Of a stretch of DNA of 64,000 bases, positions 58,515-64,000 are shown one piece after another (the stretch's first letter is position 1; each line of letters starts with the position of its first letter). Below the pieces are notes generated by a model. That model was not told the origin of the DNA. It ran no database searches and worked only from the letters and a program-made list of their open reading frames with translations. This stretch comes from Gymnodinialimonas phycosphaerae (lineage in GTDB: Bacteria; Pseudomonadota; Alphaproteobacteria; Rhodobacterales; Rhodobacteraceae), in the NCBI RefSeq assembly GCF_019195455.1, contig NZ_JAIMBW010000001.1:1612001-1676000 (forward strand). The letters are read 5' to 3'. The translations under genes and the position numbers were made by a program.

Positions 58515-59824
58515 TATCCCTCGTCCGCGTTGAGCCGCGCCAGCCGCGCGGCCACGGAGGCACCATGGGCCCCCAATCCTTCCGACGCCGCAAGGACCTC
58601 GGCCGCCGGACCGATTGCCTTGAGCGCCGCGGGCGTCATCCGCGCCACGGTGGTGCGCTTCATGAAGTCCAGCACGTTGAGGCCCGATGAGAAGCGGGCA
58701 GAGCGCGCCGTGGGCAAAACATGATTTGGTCCACCGATGTAATCGCCGATCGCCTCGGGAGTCCATTGGCCAAGGAAAACGGCACCCGCGTGGGTGATCT
58801 TGGCAAAAAGCGCCTCGGGGTCCGCGACGCAAAGCTCCAGATGTTCGGGGGCGATCCTGTCGGAGAGGGTCGCCGCCTCAGACAGGTCCGAGCAGGTGAT
58901 GATCGCGCCGAAGTCACGCCAGGAGGGCCCGGCAATGGCGGCGCGGGGGAGGGTTTGAAGTTGCGCCTCCACGGCCCGTGCCACGGCCTGGGCGAAATCC
59001 GCATCATCGGTAATCAGGATCGACTGGGCGCTTTCGTCGTGTTCGGCCTGCGACAGCAGATCGGTGGCGATCCAGTCGGGGTCGTTGTCCGCATCCGCGA
59101 TGACGAGGATTTCCGACGGGCCCGCGATCATGTCGATGCCGACCTTGCCGAACACCCGGCGCTTGGCGGCGGCGACGAAGGCATTGCCGGGGCCGGTGAT
59201 CTTGTCCACGGGCGCGATGGTGCCGGTGCCGTAGGCCATAGCGGCAATCGCCTGAGCGCCACCGATGCGGTAGATCGTATCGACGCCCGACAGATGCGCG
59301 GCCAGCAGCACCAGCGGATTGGAGATGCCGTCGGGGGTGGGCGCACAGATTGTAAGGCGCCCAACGCCCGCGACCTGGGCGGGAATGGCGTTCATCAGGA
59401 CGGACGACGGATAGGAGGCCAGACCGCCGGGCACATAAAGGCCCGCAGCCGAGACAGGCCCCCAGCGCCAACCCAACTCGGCCCCGTCGGGGTCGGTCCA
59501 GCGGGCGTCCTCGGGGCGTTGGCGCACGTGGTAGGCGCGGATGCGCTCGGCCGCCAGTTCCAACGCGTCACGTTCAACCGCTGGGACCTGACCGATGGCT
59601 GACGCGATCTCTTCGGGGGTGAAGGCCAGCGTCTCGGGCGTCAGGGACAGGCGGTCAAATTTCGCGGTCAGCTCGATCACGGCGGCATCGCCGCGGGCGC
59701 GGACGTCTGCGATGATCGCGGCGACGGTATCGTCCACATCGGGGGCGTCTTCACGCTTCATCTCCAGCAGCGCGGCAAAGCGCGTGTCGAAATCAGCGTC
59801 GTTGGTATTGAGAAACTGCGGCAT
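58514..59824 (-). CDS. hisD: Histidinol dehydrogenase
   Basis: A 436-residue zinc enzyme for the last two steps of histidine synthesis (histidinol to histidine with 2 NAD). Signatures: GLYVPGGLASYPSSVLMNAIPAQVAGV, ITGPGNAFVAAAKRRVFGKVGIDMIAGPSEILVIAD, LLSQAEHDESAQSILIT with catalytic Glu-His partners, APEHLEL, and GGPNHVLPTARSARFSSGL. Start MPQFLNTNDADF at 59824 is favoured over 59875 because the extension is Arg-rich without family match. It heads hisD-UPF0262-phosphatase. Confidence 0.95.
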   Translation of the reverse strand: MPQFLNTNDADFDTRFAALLEMKREDAPDVDDTVAAIIADVRARGDAAVIELTAKFDRLSLTPETLAFTPEEIASAIGQVPAVERDALELAAERIRAYHVRQRPEDARWTDPDGAELGWRWGPVSAAGLYVPGGLASYPSSVLMNAIPAQVAGVGRLTICAPTPDGISNPLVLLAAHLSGVDTIYRIGGAQAIAAMAYGTGTIAPVDKITGPGNAFVAAAKRRVFGKVGIDMIAGPSEILVIADADNDPDWIATDLLSQAEHDESAQSILITDDADFAQAVARAVEAQLQTLPRAAIAGPSWRDFGAIITCSDLSEAATLSDRIAPEHLELCVADPEALFAKITHAGAVFLGQWTPEAIGDYIGGPNHVLPTARSARFSSGLNVLDFMKRTTVARMTPAALKAIGPAAEVLAASEGLGAHGASVAARLARLNADEG

Positions 59825-59871
59825 GTCCCCTCCGTGCGTTGAGGCGCAGATAGCGCGCGCGCGCCCGGGCC

Positions 59872-60879
59872 TCAAGCCGTCAGGGGACAGATCATCAAAT
59901 GCTGGTCATGGATGTGGCCTGCGTGGTTCAGGCAATTGGGGATGGTGCCGACGGTGCGATAGCCGGCCGCCTCGTAAAGCGCGATGGCGGCGGTGTTCTC
60001 GGCGCCGACGTCCAGTTCCAGCTGGATCTTGCCCTGCGCGCGCGCGTCGCTTGCGAGTTGCGTCAGAAGTTGCCCCGCAAGACCCCTGCCCCGCGCGGCG
60101 GGCGTTGTGTAGACGGCGACCACATGGCCGCGGTGGGCCTGCACAGCGCCGGGCATCGGATACCAGCCCGCCGTGGCCACGACGCGGCCGCCTTCGACCA
60201 CGGCCCAGAGGTAGGTCTTTTCGATCCAGGTGATGATCTCATCGGCGGCCTTGGCCTCGAACTCGGCGGCGGTCATGCCGAAGCCACGGGGCGCGTCGCG
60301 CAGCATTTCCAGGCGAATAGCGCGAAAGATGCGCCAGTCGCCCGCGTGCAGGCGGCGCAGGCCGTCGGGGCCACGCACGGGGAGCGCGGCGGTCAGATCG
60401 CGGACCATGAACAGATCATCGCGGGGCACGTCGCCCTGGATCACCGCCGCCGGGATGCGGCCCTTGGCGGCAAATCCGTGGCGCGCATAGAAGGCACGGG
60501 CGCGGGTGTTGGCCTCGGCCACCCAAAGCTCCATCTGGGTGCTTCCCCGGGCGATCGCGACCTCGAAGAGGTGCTCCAGCAACAGGTCCGCCGCGCCGGT
60601 GCCCTGCTCATCCGGGGTGACGTAGAAAGGGCCCATGTGCATGCGGTGCCGGGACATGGTGAAATTCTGGCCTTGCAGACCACCAAAGCCAATCAGCCGC
60701 TTGCGATCAAACACGCCGAAGGCGTTGCCGCTGTCGATCCAGCCGGACAGAGCGTCATCGGCGCAGGTCAGCGCCTCTTTCTCGGTCAGGAGAAACGCGA
60801 TGGGAAACAGGCGGATGCCTTCCAGCCGCAGGGCGCTTAGCGCGAGCCGATCGCCCGCCTCCAGCGCCCGGACGATCAC
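59872..60879 (-). CDS. Tandem GNAT N-acetyltransferase
   Basis: A 335-residue protein made of two GNAT domains. The first (1 to about 160) has GPFYVTPDEQGTGAADLLLEHLF and ANTRARAFYARHGFAAKG. The second (about 165-335) has VVAVYTTPAARGRGLAGQLLTQLA and ENTAAIALYEAAGYRTVG. Both acetyl-CoA loops look usable. GTG start overlapping the DUF2948 stop by 4 bases, so it belongs to the murA-DUF2948 transcript. The target is unknown. It separates DUF2948 from hisD, which are close together in relatives as I recall. Confidence 0.82.
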   Translation of the reverse strand: MIVRALEAGDRLALSALRLEGIRLFPIAFLLTEKEALTCADDALSGWIDSGNAFGVFDRKRLIGFGGLQGQNFTMSRHRMHMGPFYVTPDEQGTGAADLLLEHLFEVAIARGSTQMELWVAEANTRARAFYARHGFAAKGRIPAAVIQGDVPRDDLFMVRDLTAALPVRGPDGLRRLHAGDWRIFRAIRLEMLRDAPRGFGMTAAEFEAKAADEIITWIEKTYLWAVVEGGRVVATAGWYPMPGAVQAHRGHVVAVYTTPAARGRGLAGQLLTQLASDARAQGKIQLELDVGAENTAAIALYEAAGYRTVGTIPNCLNHAGHIHDQHLMICPLTA

Positions 60880-61346
60880 AGGGCGTGATCCGGGGCTTTG
60901 CCCGACACCGCGCCGTAGGGCTGGGTGACATCTTTGAGGGTGATTTCCAGTGCTTCGACCTCCAGCGCGATGGCGCCGTCACCGGCAAGAACCAGCTCCA
61001 ACCGTCCCATCCCGTCTTCCCCCGGCGTCCACGACAGCGCGAGCAGCGAATACACCATGTCCGGATCGCTTCGGTCGATGCCCTGGCTGGCGACCTTCAG
61101 CACGTCTTCCACGGCCAGCACCGCCTGAACCCGTTCGGGCGCGCCGCTCTGCACTTCCCACCGGAAGCGATTGACCAAAAGCGCGAAGCGGCGACGCGAC
61201 TTGTCCCACCGCATTTCCGTACCCGGGAACACGGCGTCCTGAATCAGCGCCGAGATCACCGGCACATCCACCGCCTCCAGCGCACGAAGGGCCACCGGGG
61301 CGTCGCCAGCGTCCTCGAACCGGGCGTCTTGGGGGGCATCAGCCAT
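60876..61346 (-). CDS. DUF2948 family protein
   Basis: A 156-residue soluble protein. [56 protein letters not shown] is the conserved core, and the tail [31 protein letters not shown] is also typical. The family is an alphaproteobacterial neighbour of murA and has no known function. It overlaps murA by 8 bases and the GNAT gene by 4. Confidence 0.85.
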   Translation of the reverse strand: MADAPQDARFEDAGDAPVALRALEAVDVPVISALIQDAVFPGTEMRWDKSRRRFALLVNRFRWEVQSGAPERVQAVLAVEDVLKVASQGIDRSDPDMVYSLLALSWTPGEDGMGRLELVLAGDGAIALEVEALEITLKDVTQPYGAVSGKAPDHAL

Positions 61347-62601
61347 CAGAGAGACGCTCCACATTTGCGCCGACGCCCCGAAGCTTGCGCACCAGATGTT
61401 CGTACCCGCGATCAAGGTGGTAGACGCGGTTCACGACCGTTTCGCCTTCCGCCGCCAACCCCGCCAGGATCAAAGAGACCGAGGCGCGCAGGTCCGTCGC
61501 CATGACGGGCGCGCCGCGCAGGCTGTCGACCCCGGTGACGCGGGCGGTGTTGCCGTGCACCTCGATCCGCGCGCCCATGCGGATAAGCTCGGGGGCATGC
61601 ATGAAGCGGTTCTCGAAGATCGTTTCTTCCAGCACCGAGGTGCCATCGGCAAAGCACATCATCGCCATGAACTGCGCTTGCAGGTCGGTCGGAAAGCCCG
61701 GAAACGGCGCGGTGGCGACATCAACGGCCTTGAGCCGCCCACCGGGGTGGCGGACTTTCAGGCCAGTGTCCGTCTCGGTGATCTCCAGCCCTGCGTCCTC
61801 CATCTTGTCGCAAAGCGAGGCAACCAGATCGCGGGTGCCGCCCAGACACTCCACTTCGCCGCCCGCGATGCCGGGGGCGCACATATAGGTCCCCATCTCG
61901 ATCCGGTCGGCGATAACGCGGTGGGTGGCGCCGTGCAGGCGGTCCACGCCACGCACAACGATGGTAGAGGTCCCCGCCCCTTCGATATCCGCGCCCATGG
62001 CGATCAGGCAATCGGCCAACGCCTTGGTGTCGGGCTCGCGCGCGGCGTTCTTGATGACGGTCGTGCCGCGCGCCCGCACGGCGGCGCACATCACGTTTTC
62101 GGTGGCCCCCACGGAGGGGAAGGGAAATTCGACCTCCGCCCCCTTCAGGTCGCCCGCCGCATGGACGTAGCCGTCCTTGAGGTCCACCGTCGCCCCCATC
62201 TTCTTGAGGCCTTCGAGGTGGAAATCCACCGCGCGGGCCCCAATGGCGCAGCCGCCGGGAAGCGACACGATTGCCTCTCCGGTGCGGCCCAGAAGCGGGC
62301 CCAGAACGTTGAAGGAAGCGCGCAGTTTGCGCACGATGTCATAATGGGCAAGTTGCGACGACAGGGTTTTGGCGGAGAATGCCAGGGTCTGGCCATCGTC
62401 CAGCCGCCCGATCTGCACGCCCAGGCTTTCCAGAAGCTCGGACAGCGTGGCCACATCCGACAGGCGCGGAACATTGGTCAGCGTCAGCGGCTCATCACTC
62501 AACAACGCGGCGCACATCAGCTTGAGACAGGTGTTCTTTGCCCCTGCAATCGGGATCTGCCCACTCAGCGGGCCGGAGCCCTTCACAACGATCCTGTCCA
62601 T
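61339..62601 (-). CDS. murA: UDP-N-acetylglucosamine 1-carboxyvinyltransferase
   Basis: A 420-residue enzyme transferring enolpyruvate from PEP to UDP-GlcNAc, the first committed step of peptidoglycan synthesis. K22-N23 (AGAKNTCLK) and the PEP-reactive C118 in [16 protein letters not shown] are present, so the enzyme should be fosfomycin-sensitive in principle. Later blocks [19 protein letters not shown] and [11 protein letters not shown] complete the fold. It heads the murA-DUF2948-GNAT transcript. Confidence 0.96.
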   Translation of the reverse strand: MDRIVVKGSGPLSGQIPIAGAKNTCLKLMCAALLSDEPLTLTNVPRLSDVATLSELLESLGVQIGRLDDGQTLAFSAKTLSSQLAHYDIVRKLRASFNVLGPLLGRTGEAIVSLPGGCAIGARAVDFHLEGLKKMGATVDLKDGYVHAAGDLKGAEVEFPFPSVGATENVMCAAVRARGTTVIKNAAREPDTKALADCLIAMGADIEGAGTSTIVVRGVDRLHGATHRVIADRIEMGTYMCAPGIAGGEVECLGGTRDLVASLCDKMEDAGLEITETDTGLKVRHPGGRLKAVDVATAPFPGFPTDLQAQFMAMMCFADGTSVLEETIFENRFMHAPELIRMGARIEVHGNTARVTGVDSLRGAPVMATDLRASVSLILAGLAAEGETVVNRVYHLDRGYEHLVRKLRGVGANVERLSDG

Positions 62602-62619
62602 CTGCGTGTCGCCTCTCGA

Positions 62620-62889
62620 TTACGTGTCCGCCGGTTTTCCGGCTTGATCCTGCGCGTCATGCCCTTGGGCCATCTTATCTCTGCCAGTCCGGGCAGCTTG
62701 TTCATTTGCGCCCGTCCGGGCAGCTTGCTCATCTGCGCCCGTCCGGGCAACTCGTTCATCTGCGCCCGTCCGGGCGCGGGCCTGGGCCTTGCGGCGCGCC
62801 ATGTTGGCCTTCAACGCCGCCTTCAACCGATCCTCGCGGCCCGGCTTGGTGGATCTGGGGCCTTTGCCCGTGGTTGTCTTGTGCACCAT
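62620..62889 (-). CDS. Small basic protein upstream of murA with a nonapeptide repeat tail
   Basis: An 89-residue protein. The first half, MVHKTTTGKGPRSTKPGREDRLKAALKANMARRKAQARAR, is very basic and is a form I recall as conserved near murA in Rhodobacteraceae. The second half repeats a nine-residue unit (variants of RTGADEQAA) three to four times. It ends 18 bases before murA, so it may be co-transcribed. Nucleic-acid or ribosome binding is conceivable from the charge, but unproven. Confidence 0.65.
   Translation of the reverse strand: MVHKTTTGKGPRSTKPGREDRLKAALKANMARRKAQARARTGADERVARTGADEQAARTGANEQAARTGRDKMAQGHDAQDQAGKPADT
62686..62775 (-). repeat. 27-base tandem repeat inside the small basic gene
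   Basis: Three copies plus a partial fourth of a 27-base unit (GTCCGGGCAGCTTGCTCATC-type on the plus strand) lie in frame, with few substitutions, each adding nine residues. Copy number probably varies between strains. Confidence 0.8.
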
Positions 62890-63069
62890 GGCCCTAGCCT
62901 TTAGCGCGCCCGGTAGGGGGCGTCCAGATTGCGCTTGCAAGGTCGCCGCGATGCGTCTAGGACGCGGCGCAATGTTGCTGAGCATCGACTTGGTGGCAGT
63001 TTGTGAATGGGTACCGCTCGGACCCACTTGCCACGGCCCAAGCGGCACGGCTAAGAACCGAGACGAAAT

Positions 63070-63144
63070 GCTGTGGTAGCTCAGTGGTAGAGCACACCCT
63101 TGGTAAGGGTGAGGTCGGGAGTTCAATCCTCCCTCACAGCACCA
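63070..63144 (+). tRNA. tRNA-Thr (GGT)
   Basis: Acceptor stem GCTGTGG/TCACAGC, D arm GCTC/GAGC, anticodon stem CACCC/GGGTG with loop TTGGTAA (anticodon GGT), T arm GGGAG/CTCCC, and encoded CCA at 63142-63144. Confidence 0.97.
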
Positions 63145-63162
63145 TCCTTCTTCTTTATTTGG

Positions 63163-63236
63163 CCTACCGCGCTTCGCGCCACTTGAGGTCGGGGATTGGC
63201 CCACCGCGCTTCGCGCTGTTTGAGGCCGGGGATTGG
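63163..63236 (+). repeat. Two tandem 37-base repeats downstream of tRNA-Thr
   Basis: Copies at 63163-63199 and 63200-63236 match at 32 of 37 positions. Each holds a small self-complementary core (CGCGCTTCGCG) and the common end GGGGATTGG. They begin 18 bases after the tRNA CCA. No function is known. Confidence 0.8.
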
Positions 63237-63373
63237 CGCGTCTTGGCACACCGCGGATCAGGCTTTCCAGGACCCATAGGGCACTCCATTCTTTACGCGC
63301 GCCAAGATTTTTCTTCTCAATCCCCCCTCAAACCATTAGCCTTTCGTCAAGACGTGGGAGGCACGGTGGTCAA

Positions 63374-64000
63374 ATGGCCGAACAAGAGATCAGAAACATG
63401 GAGGACTTCGCCGCCGTCAGTGGGATCTCCCGCCCGACGGTCTCGAAGTATTTCAACGATCCGCAAAGCGTACGCGCCACGACGCGCGCGCGCATCGAGC
63501 AGGCGCTTGAGCGCTATGATTACCGCCCCAACATCTATGCGGTAAACCAGAACCGGCGGCTGACCAAGAACATCGGGATCATGGTCCCCTACCTTGCCGA
63601 CCCGTTCTTTGCCGAAATCGCCCGAAACATCGAGATGATGGTGATCGAGGCGGGCTTCCGCCCGATCCTGCTCAGTTCTCACGGCAGCCGCGATCTGGAA
63701 GCCGAGAACCTTGACAGTTTGCGCGCCATCAAGCCCGCCGGCGTGTTGCTGGCACCGCTGGGACGCGCCTCGGACAAAAGCGTGGTGGAAAAGTTTTGTC
63801 GCGACGTCCCCACGATCCTGTTCGACAGCAACATCGACGGCATGGGAGAGGCATTCATCGGCTCGGACAACGTAAGTTTTGTCGAACAAACAGTGGCTTA
63901 CATCACCCACCAGGGTATGCCCCCGTGCTTTTTCGAGATGCGCAACCCCGCCAACCCCAACGCCAACAAGCGCCGTAACGCCTATATCGCGGCCATGGAG
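63374..64000 (+). CDS. LacI-family transcriptional regulator, N-terminal 209 residues (cut by window edge)
   Basis: The frame stays open to the window end. The N-terminal helix-turn-helix reads NMEDFAAVSGISRPTVSKYF, with the hinge ARIEQALERYDYRPN, then the periplasmic-binding-protein-like sensor domain (NIGIMVPYLADPFFAEIARNIEMM; IKPAGVLLAPLG; VPTILFDSNIDG). This is a sugar- or polyol-responsive repressor type; ligand and targets lie outside the window. The start at 63374 (MAEQEIRNMEDF) is used; Met at 63398 (MEDFAAVSG) is an alternative closer to the HTH. Confidence 0.88.
   Translation, partial: MAEQEIRNMEDFAAVSGISRPTVSKYFNDPQSVRATTRARIEQALERYDYRPNIYAVNQNRRLTKNIGIMVPYLADPFFAEIARNIEMMVIEAGFRPILLSSHGSRDLEAENLDSLRAIKPAGVLLAPLGRASDKSVVEKFCRDVPTILFDSNIDGMGEAFIGSDNVSFVEQTVAYITHQGMPPCFFEMRNPANPNANKRRNAYIAAME

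Noticed and set aside
63163..63236. Possible CRISPR-like array
   Set aside because: The two 37-base copies are directly abutting with no spacers, and no cas genes are present.

Overview
This is about 64 kb of a GC-rich alphaproteobacterial chromosome, most likely from the Rhodobacterales (roseobacter/Rhodobacteraceae group). The grounds are the taurine genes with a MocR-type TauR regulator, the murA-DUF2948-hisD-UPF0262-phosphatase and infA-maf-rng-yacG-tRNA-Phe gene orders, and alphaproteobacterial protein signatures. No integrase, transposase, phage gene, CRISPR array or rRNA was found. Coding density is high, and many genes overlap by 1-4 bases.

Layout. Positions 1-3.2 kb hold the start of a nitronate monooxygenase gene, glutaryl-CoA dehydrogenase, a SpoIIAA-like protein, a small hypothetical and exonuclease III. 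Positions 3.4-13.2 kb hold a peptide/nickel-type ABC importer with two paralogous binding proteins, two permeases and a fused double ATPase, interrupted by a UspA, a GFA-family protein and a MipA-like outer-membrane protein on the other strand. Positions 13.2-20.6 kb hold a repeat-rich Sel1 protein and a tightly overlapped four-gene operon (HAD-UbiA fusion, GtrA, DprE1-like, DprE2-like). That operon resembles the actinobacterial route to polyprenyl-phospho-D-arabinofuranose. Positions 20.7-23.5 kb encode two secreted proteins, one with an FGE/SUMF-like fold and one resembling phosphodiester glycosidases.

Positions 23.8-31.1 kb form a chemotaxis locus. On the minus strand it reads STAS, cheY, cheA, cheW, cheR, cheY and a small protein that may be CheZ-like; on the plus strand it reads cheB-cheD. 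The CheB receiver lacks its phospho-acceptor aspartate. Positions 31.3-39.8 kb form a taurine/sulfonate dissimilation cluster (xsc-pta, tpa, a large FAD/GcvT dehydrogenase, tauR). Recurrent TGGCCYTA half-sites lie in front of xsc, tpa and tauR.

Positions 39.9-46.7 kb hold threonine aldolase, a class-IV aminotransferase, tRNA-Phe and the housekeeping block yacG / rng-maf-hypothetical-infA, with a Tat-lipoprotein-like lytic transglycosylase lodged in it. Positions 46.8-57.3 kb look like accessory content between infA and the phosphatase gene: a nitrilase-GNAT pair, an NTF2-like protein, an AlkB-like diiron membrane enzyme, an MMPL exporter, and an RND efflux pair behind a palindromic operator-like site. 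Positions 57.5-62.9 kb return to the conserved block (LMW phosphatase, UPF0262, hisD, tandem GNAT, DUF2948, murA, small basic protein). The window closes with tRNA-Thr, a tandem repeat and the start of a LacI-family regulator.

The strongest leads are the arabinose-lipid operon with its fused HAD phosphatase, the TauR operator-like repeats with the FAD/GcvT enzyme, the CheB pseudo-receiver with the CheZ-like partner, and a long hairpin upstream of the 23.8 kb gene. All functions are read from sequence motifs and remembered family features; no database search was run.
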